In this document: positions 18,809 to 28,277 of the stretch, piece after piece
Position numbering within the stretch: position 1 is the first letter of the stretch
How the letters are laid out: each line of letters begins with the position of its first letter
Origin: Lachnospiraceae bacterium
GTDB lineage: Bacteria; Bacillota; Clostridia; Lachnospirales; Lachnospiraceae
Reading direction: 5' to 3'
DNA length: 48,870 bases
NCBI GenBank assembly: GCA_024699645.1
Contig: JAILPE010000051.1
Span: 1-48,870 of the forward strand
Program-made: the position numbers and the translations under genes
Notes under the pieces: model-generated
Database searches by the model: none
The model's input: the letters and a program-made list of their open reading frames with translations, nothing else
What the model was told of the DNA's origin: nothing

Positions 18809-19254
18809 CATGTCATTTTACCCCAAAGGTGACTTTTTCTGAGTCTCTGATATTCATTGTAAGCCTTTTGAAGTATTTCTCTCTCATTTACAAATTTAAG
18901 TAAATGAACGGCCTCATGAAATTTGTAATATCCGGAATCGAAAAAATACTCCTCTTTCTGAGGTTTGCTGTAATAGCTGTCAGCTATCATAAGATACCAG
19001 TGAACTTCTTTTGAAATAACCGAATCGGACGCGTTAAAAGTATATCTGCTCGTATCAATAAATGACACTATCTGAGCGTCAACACCGGTTTCCTCTTTTA
19101 CTTCCCGAAGTGCCGTCTGTTCATGTTCTTCACCGGGTTCTACTGTTCCTTTAGGTAAGACCCAACCGTCATACTTATTCTTATAATTCTTGTATAACAG
19201 CAATATCCTGCCTCGAAATATGACTACACCACCACAGCTCGTTGCATCAACCAT
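18808..19254 (-). CDS. NUDIX hydrolase
   Basis: 148 aa; Nudix box GTVEPGEEHEQTALREVKEETGV. Confidence 0.92.
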   Translation of the reverse strand: MVDATSCGGVVIFRGRILLLYKNYKNKYDGWVLPKGTVEPGEEHEQTALREVKEETGVDAQIVSFIDTSRYTFNASDSVISKEVHWYLMIADSYYSKPQKEEYFFDSGYYKFHEAVHLLKFVNEREILQKAYNEYQRLRKSHLWGKMT

Positions 19255-19312
19255 TGCCGAGATCCTCCGTTATAGGTGTAACAAAACTGTTTTGTAGTAT
19301 ATCAATTATTGC

Positions 19313-19402
19313 TCTGTTTTGCAAGCGTATCGGAACCCCTGTTTTCCAAGCGAAACGAAACACCTGTTTTCCAAGCGTTCCGGAAAACCTATTTCGGAAC
19401 GG
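19313..19402. repeat. 25-bp tandem repeat array, 3 full units plus a degenerate fourth
   Basis: TCTGTTTTGCAAGCGTATCGGAACC / CCTGTTTTCCAAGCGAAACGAAACA / CCTGTTTTCCAAGCGTTCCGGAAAA / CCTATTTCGGAACGG; exact 25-bp period. Confidence 0.8.
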
Positions 19403-19446
19403 ATATATCTCATATAAAGATTGCCCTTTTTACAGAGGGATAATGA

Positions 19447-21936
19447 TCACATAACGCCTCTTTTGAAATGTCCGAAAGTATACTCGTTCTCGTCCTCTCT
19501 GAATCCTTTAAGTACATTGTCGATCTCCTGCGGAGATTCTGTTGTAAAATCAAACCTGACAGAACCCGGCCGGATCTCCTCTATTTCGCTGTTCAAATCC
19601 CTAAGATCAAGTATCGAGCCGTTCAAAATGATATTTGTACAGGTATCACATCTTCTTATTACAGGAAACTTATATCCTTTACTGTCTTTTAAAGTCAAAA
19701 AGCTTTCATCAAGAGTTCCATTATGACATGCTTTTAAACACTTCTGTCCTTCATTTACATAAACGCAATGTGCTGTCTGCATAAGCGGTAATCTTCCGTA
19801 GATCAACAGCTCTCCTGCGCCTTTCATCCCGAACGAAAGAAGTTCTTCTCTGTTCAGTTCGGGGCTGTATGTAAATTCTCTTCCGTAGCACCTTACAGCA
19901 GTTTTATTAAAGAGATGCATCGTATGGTCAAGGATCATCCTTTTTGTGTTATCGATGAGAAGGCTGAGTTCTTCATTGTTTCGTACAAGGAATCCGCAAC
20001 AGCCCGATAAGTTTTCTATGATCCCCGACTCTTTAAGTTCCTTTAATGTCGCTTCCCTGCATATATAAGGTAAGGCAACATATAGTTCACGTCCGGAGTA
20101 TTCAAGCTGTTTTGAAAGCAATTTAAACCGTTTAATTACAGAATCCGGATCTTTAAGTGATCCGACAGGTAAATAAATCCTTTTTATGCTTTGATCGTCT
20201 AAAACAGGCTTTAATGATTCTTCAAAATAAACCAAAGCATGTTTTTCTATTGTTTTGTCAAGATTGTTTAAAACTCTGTCTTTAACGCTTATGTTCACGT
20301 CTTTTTCGTTTACAACTCTGTCTTGTATACTTATGTCTGTTTCTCTTATATCTATTATGTCGGGGTCCGGTTCTGTACTGTCAGACAAATCTCTCTTTGA
20401 TCTGTTAATGAGTTTTATCTCAAGTTCTTCCAAAGCTTCTCTTCTGATCGTATTTACGGCACCGACCGGGATAAAGAGACCTTCATCAATATCAATATCC
20501 GACTCAACAACCTCAAACAACGATTCCCCCGTTTTGGTAAGATGCTTTCTTATGTTCTCGGTGTCTGCCCACGCAGTCTTTGCAATATCGGGACATGCTC
20601 CGCATACCGTTACAATATTATTGCTGTCGGAAAGATCAAAAAATGCGCCGTTATTAATGAGATACACACTGAGTTTGAGCGGCATCCCTTTTTTGGCTTT
20701 AAATCGCAATCCGATCTTTCTCTTTAAACATTTATCAACGTAACGATCGGTTATATCATCGATAACCGTGGTGTTTTTTACTCTGAAAACACGTTGCCCG
20801 ATCGTGGCTTTTTGACCTTTGGAAACAAGTATCTTATACTCGCTTCCTTTTCTGTAATGATTACCGGATGTAAACTCGTAAAGCGATGACCCGTCATTTT
20901 TTCTTATTTCGAGAACGTCTTTGGGATTTACTTCATTTTCAAAAACGATCCTGGCCTCTCTTCCCGATACTCCCTCAACAGTTCCCACAAAAACTCCGTT
21001 ATGTGATGCTTTATCGGAACATATCAGATTTTTTTCACCCAACATGAAACCCGTGCAGAATCCACCCCTGTTATATATCTCACGAAGTTTATCTATATCC
21101 TTCTCAAGCTCTGACGCATGGCTTTCAAGATAATACTCGTATTCATCGCCTTTTTCATAAGCAATGTCCATGTATTTTCTGTAAGCCTCAACCGTTGCCG
21201 CAACATAAACGGGTGATTTCATTCTTCCTTCTATCTTGAAAGAGTCTACTCCTGCACGTATCAGTCTTCCGATAGCCGGAATAGTACACATATCCTTACA
21301 TGACAAGATAAAAGAATCATTGATCCCTGAATCATAATTCTTTCGACACGGTTGTGCACATCTTCCCCGGTTGCCGCTTCGTCCGCCCACGAGCGAGCTC
21401 ATAAGGCATTGTCCCGAATAGCATACGCACATAGCTCCGTGAACAAACACTTCAAGCTCAAGATCTGTTTTTTTCTTAAAGCTTTCTATTTCTTCGATCG
21501 ATAATTCTCTGGCAGGTACAACTCTCGTGATCCCTTTTACGGTACGTGAAATAACATCGGCGCCCTCGGCCGAAGTGATCGAAGCCTGTGTGCTGATATG
21601 TATAGGAAGTTTGGGAAACCATTTTGAAACAGCAGCCATTACTCCGATATCCGAAACAATAACGCCATCAAGACCCTCCTGATAATAGGGTCTGAGAAAG
21701 TTATACAGATTTTCTGTCAATTCATCATTTTTGAGAAGTGTATTGACTGTAAGATATATTTTTTTATTGAATACATGACAATGATCAATGGCACCAAGAA
21801 GTTCGTCAACGTCGGGATTATTGGCATATGCACGTGCACCGAACATTTTCCCACCGATATAGACTGCGTCACAACCTGCATTGACGGCACTGTGCAATGC
21901 CTCAACGGATCCAGCCGGAGCAAGTAATTCAGTCAT
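19447..21936 (-). CDS. Peptidase U32 family protein (with DUF3656-like region)
   Basis: 829 aa; ELLAPAGS N-terminus, EVFVHGAMCVCYSGQCLMSSLVGGRSGNRGRCAQPCR signature. Confidence 0.92.
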   Translation of the reverse strand: MTELLAPAGSVEALHSAVNAGCDAVYIGGKMFGARAYANNPDVDELLGAIDHCHVFNKKIYLTVNTLLKNDELTENLYNFLRPYYQEGLDGVIVSDIGVMAAVSKWFPKLPIHISTQASITSAEGADVISRTVKGITRVVPARELSIEEIESFKKKTDLELEVFVHGAMCVCYSGQCLMSSLVGGRSGNRGRCAQPCRKNYDSGINDSFILSCKDMCTIPAIGRLIRAGVDSFKIEGRMKSPVYVAATVEAYRKYMDIAYEKGDEYEYYLESHASELEKDIDKLREIYNRGGFCTGFMLGEKNLICSDKASHNGVFVGTVEGVSGREARIVFENEVNPKDVLEIRKNDGSSLYEFTSGNHYRKGSEYKILVSKGQKATIGQRVFRVKNTTVIDDITDRYVDKCLKRKIGLRFKAKKGMPLKLSVYLINNGAFFDLSDSNNIVTVCGACPDIAKTAWADTENIRKHLTKTGESLFEVVESDIDIDEGLFIPVGAVNTIRREALEELEIKLINRSKRDLSDSTEPDPDIIDIRETDISIQDRVVNEKDVNISVKDRVLNNLDKTIEKHALVYFEESLKPVLDDQSIKRIYLPVGSLKDPDSVIKRFKLLSKQLEYSGRELYVALPYICREATLKELKESGIIENLSGCCGFLVRNNEELSLLIDNTKRMILDHTMHLFNKTAVRCYGREFTYSPELNREELLSFGMKGAGELLIYGRLPLMQTAHCVYVNEGQKCLKACHNGTLDESFLTLKDSKGYKFPVIRRCDTCTNIILNGSILDLRDLNSEIEEIRPGSVRFDFTTESPQEIDNVLKGFREDENEYTFGHFKRGVM

Positions 21937-21957
21937 TTTGTACCCCTTACCAATAAA

Positions 21958-22383
21958 CTATAGACCGGTTTTTTTATTCTTTTTTTCGGCAGCAAGCTCG
22001 GTCTCAAGCTTAACTATCTTTTTCTGTTCTTCAACAATCTTTTCTTTAAGCAGATCATGCTCTTTAGCGGCACCTTCAAGCTTTGATCTGAATTCAAGGA
22101 TCTCACGTCTTAATGATCCGATCTCATCAGCCTGTCTTTCGAGGTCAGCTTTAAGCTCATCGTTCCTTAATTTGATCTTACAATACTCGTCGGCAAGATT
22201 TATGCATAAAAGGGCATGTTTAGTATCCAAGTCCATAGTATGATAAAATTCCTGCTTTTTTACTTCGTCGTAGGTGCTGTTAATGAAATAAGCGATACGT
22301 TGAAGATATTCATCACTTTCAAATCCTGATAAGGTGTAAGGCTTATTAAGTATAATTACCTGTGCGTCATTTTTTTTATTCAT
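21958..22383 (-). CDS. Cell division protein ZapA-like
   Basis: 141 aa; N-terminal ZapA-like domain (YTLSGFESDEYLQRIAYFINSTYDEV) and C-terminal coiled coil. Confidence 0.8.
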   Translation of the reverse strand: MNKKNDAQVIILNKPYTLSGFESDEYLQRIAYFINSTYDEVKKQEFYHTMDLDTKHALLCINLADEYCKIKLRNDELKADLERQADEIGSLRREILEFRSKLEGAAKEHDLLKEKIVEEQKKIVKLETELAAEKKNKKTGL

Positions 22384-22427
22384 ACGCTCCCCCTAATCCG
22401 GCAACTGTGCTAAATCTGAGAAAACAA

Positions 22428-23804
22428 TCATTTTGAAAGATAATCTTTGTATGCAAGGATCACTTTCTTCATTGCTTCAGGTCCGGGCGCTCCTTGTGTA
22501 CAACGTTTCATAACGCAAGTCTTCATTGAGATTGCTTCGTATATATCCTGTTCTATTACAGGTGAATACTTTTTTAACTCATCCAAAGACAGATCATCGA
22601 GAGCACATCCCTTCTCTATACAAAGAAGAACAAGTTCTCCGACGATCCTGTGTGCATCTCTGAACGGAATATTTTTAAGTACAAGATAATCGGCAACATC
22701 GGTCGCATTTGTAAAACCGTTCTTTGCGCTTTCTTCCATGATCTTTTTATTAAATGTTATGGTGGAAAGCATTCCGTTAAAAAGGACAACGCAGTTAAGA
22801 ACGGTATCAGCCGCATCAAAGAACATTTCTTTGTCTTCCTGCATATCTTTATTATATGCAAGAGGAGTTCCCTTGAGAGTTGTAAGCATAGACATCAATG
22901 CTCCGTATACACGTCCCGTCTTACCGCGGACAAGCTCGGCTATGTCCGGATTCTTTTTCTGTGGCATAATGCTGCTTCCGGTAGAATATGCATCGGATAT
23001 TTCAACAAATCTGTATTCATTGCTGTTCCAGATTATGATCTCTTCCGAAAACCTCGAAAGATGCATCATGATCGTTGAAAGTGCAGCCAAAAGCTCAACT
23101 ATATGATCTCTGTCCGAAACCGAATCCATACTGTTTACGGTCGGACCGTCAAAACCGAGTTCCTTTGCCACATAATCTCTGTCAAGCGGATAAGTTGTTC
23201 CGGCCAAAGCACCCGAACCGAGCGGACAAAGATTCATTCTTTTTCTGATATCAAAGAGCCTGCTCCTGTCACGCTTAAACATTTCGAAATAAGCGCTCAT
23301 ATGATGCGCCAAAGTCACCGGCTGTGCTTTTTGCATATGTGTAAAACCGGGCATAAACGTTTCAAGATTGTTTTCGATTATCGAACAAAGTGTATTTTGC
23401 AGCTCTTTGATCTTTTTATCAAGTTCATCGATATAATCACGGATATAAAGCTTTATATCAAGAGCAACCTGATCGTTACGGCTTCTGCCTGTATGAAGCT
23501 TCTTACCGGCATCTCCGATCCTTGAGGTAAGCTCCGATTCGACAAAACTATGGATATCTTCCATAGACTCGTCAATAACCAACTTCCCCGACTCAAGATC
23601 GGAAAGAATACCCTTAAGGCCTTTAACTATGGCATCACTGTCTTCCTGTGGGATAATCCCGCATTTACCGAGCATACCCGCATGTACTATGCTTCCTTTG
23701 ATATCCTGACGATACATCCTTTTATCAAAAGAAATCGAAGCATTAAAATCATACACAAGACTGTCGATCTCGCCGGTAAATCTGCCGCCCCAAAGCTTGC
23801 TCAT
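22428..23804 (-). CDS. argH: Argininosuccinate lyase
   Basis: 458 aa; [10 protein letters not shown]-terminus and [12 protein letters not shown] signature. Confidence 0.97.
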   Translation of the reverse strand: MSKLWGGRFTGEIDSLVYDFNASISFDKRMYRQDIKGSIVHAGMLGKCGIIPQEDSDAIVKGLKGILSDLESGKLVIDESMEDIHSFVESELTSRIGDAGKKLHTGRSRNDQVALDIKLYIRDYIDELDKKIKELQNTLCSIIENNLETFMPGFTHMQKAQPVTLAHHMSAYFEMFKRDRSRLFDIRKRMNLCPLGSGALAGTTYPLDRDYVAKELGFDGPTVNSMDSVSDRDHIVELLAALSTIMMHLSRFSEEIIIWNSNEYRFVEISDAYSTGSSIMPQKKNPDIAELVRGKTGRVYGALMSMLTTLKGTPLAYNKDMQEDKEMFFDAADTVLNCVVLFNGMLSTITFNKKIMEESAKNGFTNATDVADYLVLKNIPFRDAHRIVGELVLLCIEKGCALDDLSLDELKKYSPVIEQDIYEAISMKTCVMKRCTQGAPGPEAMKKVILAYKDYLSK

Positions 23805-23819
23805 TCTATGTTACTCCAA

Positions 23820-25016
23820 TCAATAATTTCTGTTATTCTGATTATTTACTCTTCTTCTGCGTCTTCTTGCAATCGATTGATCTTCGTCATCAAAAACAAC
23901 GAGTTCTCTCTTGTTGACAAGCTGATCTTTCTTAAGGAAACGCATATCATTTCCGAATCTGACTTCAAGAAGTTTTACGTCCGAATTATCGTATACTTCA
24001 CCTTCACCGTATACAACGTGTCTGACAAGATCATGCTCCTGAAGATGTTCGATCTTCTCACGAAGAAGCTTTTTATCCTCATTATCCTGTTCCATATCGG
24101 ACTGATTGATGGGAACTCCGTTATCCGCGATAGGTTCCCTGCGTTTAACATAAACTTCTCTTCTGGGTTCCGAAGGAGCATGAGGTCTTTGACCCGTCTG
24201 GCGGATCTGAGGAACACGTCTTCCGGCATCCTTGTTTTGCATGTTCATCTGCTTAAATCTTTCAACTTTACGAGAAGGAGAAGGTGACTGACCTTCTTTT
24301 TTGTTCTTGATGTATTTTAGAACAAGATAAAGCCCAAAGAATATGATCGTAACTATGACAAGGAGCCAAAATACGGTCCATCCCATGCTGCTGCTTTCTT
24401 CTTCCTCTTTGTTTTCCGAATCAGTCGTTTTATCTTCTTTTTCAAAGGCGTCCGGTCTGACGTTTTCATTTTCGGCCTTATTATCGGGAGTAACCTCATT
24501 AGCAGGAGTATCGACAACTTCATCCTCTACAGGCACCGGAGTGGGTGTAGGCGGAGGCGTGATCACTCTGTCATCATCTTTTGCAAGATACGAACTTGTC
24601 GAAAAACCGATATATTCAACGCCTTTTTGAGTAAAAGCAATATGATACCATACGATACCGTCATCTGCCTTCTTTTCGTCAAGAATCTCAACCTCGTCGC
24701 CGGTAGAAAGCTGTATATTCTTGCCGGATGCATCAGTAACCTGATCAAAAGCAACACCCGCTCCCTCACGGACATTTACAGTTGCGGTTGCAACGCCGAC
24801 ATAATGAGGATATTCATAATCCTCTACTCCTGCCTTGGCATTGATCGTGTATATAAGGCAAATTCCTATAAATACAAGTATTATCTTAAATAAACCATTT
24901 AACGATCTCTTCATCTTTTTCCCCACATTTCGTATCTGATTTGTTTTTACATCAAACGTGTCACAACTCAATGCTGCAGATACGTTTCTCCGTGCTCCGT
25001 TAAAAATATCATTCAT
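23820..25016 (-). CDS. SH3b-domain membrane protein with C-terminal Tudor/KOW-like segment
   Basis: The ORF track starts at 25091; RBS GAAGGAGTGG precedes ATG at 25016. SH3b region (VGVATATVNVREGAGVAFDQVT), Pro/Thr linker, TM, C-terminal HDLVRHVVYGEGEVYDNSDVKLLEVRFGNDMRFLKKDQLV. Confidence 0.75.
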   Translation of the reverse strand: MNDIFNGARRNVSAALSCDTFDVKTNQIRNVGKKMKRSLNGLFKIILVFIGICLIYTINAKAGVEDYEYPHYVGVATATVNVREGAGVAFDQVTDASGKNIQLSTGDEVEILDEKKADDGIVWYHIAFTQKGVEYIGFSTSSYLAKDDDRVITPPPTPTPVPVEDEVVDTPANEVTPDNKAENENVRPDAFEKEDKTTDSENKEEEESSSMGWTVFWLLVIVTIIFFGLYLVLKYIKNKKEGQSPSPSRKVERFKQMNMQNKDAGRRVPQIRQTGQRPHAPSEPRREVYVKRREPIADNGVPINQSDMEQDNEDKKLLREKIEHLQEHDLVRHVVYGEGEVYDNSDVKLLEVRFGNDMRFLKKDQLVNKRELVVFDDEDQSIARRRRRRVNNQNNRNY

Positions 25017-25092
25017 TTTTAACACCACTCCTTCCTCACAAAAGAAAGCCCTAAGTATTTTAACAATGATACCAACAAGTGTCAATCGCACT

Positions 25093-26406
25093 TCAAAAAT
25101 CCTTTAAAGAAGCGATGATCAATTCTCCCGAATCCGCTATTTCTTCAATGCTGCTGTCAAATCCGTTTTTTGAGAACAGGCAATAGCTGCATTTTTTGAT
25201 ACCTGCCTGCTGTGCAAGAGCCTTAAGTTCGGCGAGAGCTTCTATTGAAGCGATCTCATCGTTAAAACTGCAAAGGCCGCAGATCATATTCCCCTTACCG
25301 TCAACTCCGACAATGTCGATCGTACCTTTCTTACCATACCATGTCTGCCACTGCGAATAATTATGATCGAGTTTATCGTATTGAGACATCAGATCGAGAT
25401 ACTCTCTGCATACATCGGCAAAAAACGGTCTGAGGTATGTATTTAACACCGGTCCTATACATTCATCATAAATACTGCTGCCTTCTCCAAGCTCGATGCG
25501 CGTAATGTTCGGATAAACAAAAGCGTAATAGAAACTCAAAAGTGAATCGCTTATCCTGTAAAGGCCTTTCATAGTATTCTCGGCATTTTTTACATTCGCA
25601 GAGAACATTTTCTCAACAACATCGATCTCTATCAGGTTTTTAATATAAACGCTTATCTTGGCTCTCGAATATCCTGTCGCAAGGAACAGATCGTTAAGCT
25701 TTATAAGTCCTTTGCCGAGAGAAATCATAATCGTGTTGTACGAGCTAAGCTCTCTGAGTTCTTTTCGCAGTACGGCTTCAGGTTCTTCGAGCAAAGGTGA
25801 CTGGCGGGTCAGAAAAAGGTTGATGATATTGTCCCTGATGCTTTTAGACTTATCCCAAAGTGAAAGGTATTTAGGTACACCTCCAAGGACTGACCTTATG
25901 ATAATGCACTCTTCAACCGATTTATTCGGGAACCATTCGACCATCTGTGCAAACGAGATCGGCTGAATCTTTACAATCCCGGTTATAGATGAAGCAAAGT
26001 CCTTGTCAAGATCGATCATGCTGTTTTCAACGAAATTAATTGAAGAGGATAACATAAGTATCATGAACCTGCCGCATTGATCTGCATTAGAAAGGATATA
26101 AACAATATCGGACAGTATCTTTTTCGACTCTATATAATGGAATTCATCAAATATGACTACTGTTTTCTCTTCCTGTTTATAATTACCTTTTTTTATGTCA
26201 TCAAGCAATTCACTGACAAGCAGTTCGTGTTCTATGTCACCGGCCGGAAGGAACCTTTTGTATATCATTTTTTTGTTTCGGGCAAACTGAAGAGCAAGAG
26301 CAGTCTTACCTATTCCCTCTTTACCGTAGAGAACAAGCAGATTACTCCTGTCGGTAGCATATACCGATTCAAGGCTCTTTCGCTCTTCTTTCCTTCCAAC
26401 AAACAT
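25093..26406 (-). CDS. Archaeal-type AAA ATPase with DUF234-like C-terminus
   Basis: 437 aa; FVGRKEER, LYGKEGIGKTAL (Walker A), VVIFDEFHYI (Walker B), C-terminal TIDIVGVDGKGNMICGLCSF. Confidence 0.85.
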   Translation of the reverse strand: MFVGRKEERKSLESVYATDRSNLLVLYGKEGIGKTALALQFARNKKMIYKRFLPAGDIEHELLVSELLDDIKKGNYKQEEKTVVIFDEFHYIESKKILSDIVYILSNADQCGRFMILMLSSSINFVENSMIDLDKDFASSITGIVKIQPISFAQMVEWFPNKSVEECIIIRSVLGGVPKYLSLWDKSKSIRDNIINLFLTRQSPLLEEPEAVLRKELRELSSYNTIMISLGKGLIKLNDLFLATGYSRAKISVYIKNLIEIDVVEKMFSANVKNAENTMKGLYRISDSLLSFYYAFVYPNITRIELGEGSSIYDECIGPVLNTYLRPFFADVCREYLDLMSQYDKLDHNYSQWQTWYGKKGTIDIVGVDGKGNMICGLCSFNDEIASIEALAELKALAQQAGIKKCSYCLFSKNGFDSSIEEIADSGELIIASLKDF

Positions 26407-26469
26407 TTTTTTGTAAACCCCTCTTCACCTTATCATCGTTAACCCGGCAAAAAATATTTTTCTTTAATG

Positions 26470-28236
26470 TCACATTCTGTCCGGAACTTTGATTCCAAGC
26501 ATATCAACACATTTTTCGACAACCTCAAGTACGATCTTAAGCAATGCGATCCATCTGTTTTTGATGTCAACATTTTCCTGTGTCACAATCCTGTTGTCAT
26601 GGTAAAAGCTGTTAAACAGATCGGATATCTCGTAGATATATGTACATATCTTATGAGGCGCTATTTCATCGGCCGCCTTTCTTATAGCTTCATGGAAACC
26701 GGCAACCGCAAGCCAAAGCTTCTTTTCCGAATCCGTGATATTCTCCGAACACTTAAGTGCGGATACAGAATCGAAATCATCTTTAACCGACAACTTTGAA
26801 AGAAGTGATTTGATCCTTACAAGTGTATAAAGAATATAAGGACCCGTATTGCCGTCAAACGATGTGAATCTGTCTATATCAAAGACGTAATCCTTTGTTG
26901 CCTGGTTTGAAAGATCGCCGTATTTTATTGCTGCGAGACCAACCATATCGCAGATCGATCTTTTTTCCGATTCGGGTATATCAGAATCCGCCATTCTTTC
27001 GGACACTTTATCAACGATACTGTTAATGAGATATTCAAGTCTGAGGACATCTCCGTCTCTTGTCTTGAAAGGCTTTCCGTCCGGTCCGTTCATTGTTCCG
27101 TTCCCAAGAAAAGTAAGCTTGGTGGAATCATCGACTATGCCGCCTTTTTTACATGTTCTGAACACCTGGTCAAAATGCAGTTCCTGTCTTTTGTCAACAA
27201 CATAAATGATCCAATAAGGGTCAAACAACTTTTTACGTTCATAAATAGTTGCTACATCGGTCGATGCATAAAGGAAAGCACCGTCTGACTTCTGTAATAT
27301 GCAGGGAGGCATTTCTTTCTGATCCGTATCTTCCTTAACATCAACAACCAAAGCCCCTTCGTCGATCCTTGCAAGTCCTTTGGCTTTGAAATCATCTATG
27401 ATCTCGGGTATATAGACATTTGCATCGCTCTCTTTTTTCCACAACTCAAAATGAACATTGAGATTATCGTAGTTCTTTTTAAGATCATTGATCGAAACAT
27501 CGAGTATATGCTGCCAAATCGCTCTGTATCCTCTGTGACCGTCCTGAAGCATCTTTGTTGCGTGTTTTGCCTCTTCTCTGTATGCATCATCGGTTTTTGA
27601 ATATTTACTTGCATACGGATATATCTCTTCGAGATCTGAGATAGTAAACGGCGCTTCTTTCGGATATTCTCCCGAAAACGAGTCGTCATAATAAGGAAGG
27701 TCGGGCTGTCTGCGTTTAAGCTCAGTAATAATAAGTCCAATCTGAAGTCCCCAGTCGCCGAGATGAACATCTCCGATCGCATCGTATCCGTCAAATGTAA
27801 GGATGCGTTTTACACTCTCTCCTATGATCGCGGGACGAAGATGTCCGACATGAAGAGGTTTTGCCACATTGGCACCACCGTAGTCAATTATAACTTTCCT
27901 ATTATTACCCTGAGCTTCGAAACCGAATTTTTCGTCTTCGAACATTCCTTTCACATGACCGAGAAGTGCTTCTGCTCCGATCTTAAGATTAATAAAGCCG
28001 GGAGCGGCAACATCTATCTTTTCAAAAAAACCGTTTTCAATCTTTTCCGCTACTTCACCGGCAATGGCAATCGGTGCTTTATGGTATTGTTTAGCGGCCA
28101 TCAGCGCACCGTTGCACTGGAATTCACAAAGATCGGGTCTGTTAGAAACGGTAACCACACCGAATTTTTCATCATATCCGGCATCCGTAAAGGCCTTTTT
28201 TATGATTTCTGAAATTGATTGTACAAGGGTTAACAT
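26470..28236 (-). CDS. argS: Arginyl-tRNA synthetase
   Basis: 588 aa; ANVAKPLHVGHLRPAIIGESVKRIL class I signature and C-terminal anticodon-binding region. Confidence 0.96.
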   Translation of the reverse strand: MLTLVQSISEIIKKAFTDAGYDEKFGVVTVSNRPDLCEFQCNGALMAAKQYHKAPIAIAGEVAEKIENGFFEKIDVAAPGFINLKIGAEALLGHVKGMFEDEKFGFEAQGNNRKVIIDYGGANVAKPLHVGHLRPAIIGESVKRILTFDGYDAIGDVHLGDWGLQIGLIITELKRRQPDLPYYDDSFSGEYPKEAPFTISDLEEIYPYASKYSKTDDAYREEAKHATKMLQDGHRGYRAIWQHILDVSINDLKKNYDNLNVHFELWKKESDANVYIPEIIDDFKAKGLARIDEGALVVDVKEDTDQKEMPPCILQKSDGAFLYASTDVATIYERKKLFDPYWIIYVVDKRQELHFDQVFRTCKKGGIVDDSTKLTFLGNGTMNGPDGKPFKTRDGDVLRLEYLINSIVDKVSERMADSDIPESEKRSICDMVGLAAIKYGDLSNQATKDYVFDIDRFTSFDGNTGPYILYTLVRIKSLLSKLSVKDDFDSVSALKCSENITDSEKKLWLAVAGFHEAIRKAADEIAPHKICTYIYEISDLFNSFYHDNRIVTQENVDIKNRWIALLKIVLEVVEKCVDMLGIKVPDRM

Positions 28237-28277
28237 GTATTCCTCCTATTTTTAAGCAAACATCGCTTCGTTAACGC

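Noticed and set aside
19313-19402. CRISPR array
   Set aside because: Units are directly adjacent 25-bp tandem copies with no repeat/spacer structure and no cas genes nearby.
20255-20743. 162-aa plus-strand ORF antisense to the U32 peptidase
   Set aside because: Ser/Leu/Phe-rich antisense translation of a conserved gene; no independent support.
22650-24287. Plus-strand ORFs antisense to argH and the SH3b gene (142, 122, 140, 245 aa)
   Set aside because: argH is unambiguous; the 245-aa ORF spans the 3' end of one gene and the 5' end of another in antisense with no family features.
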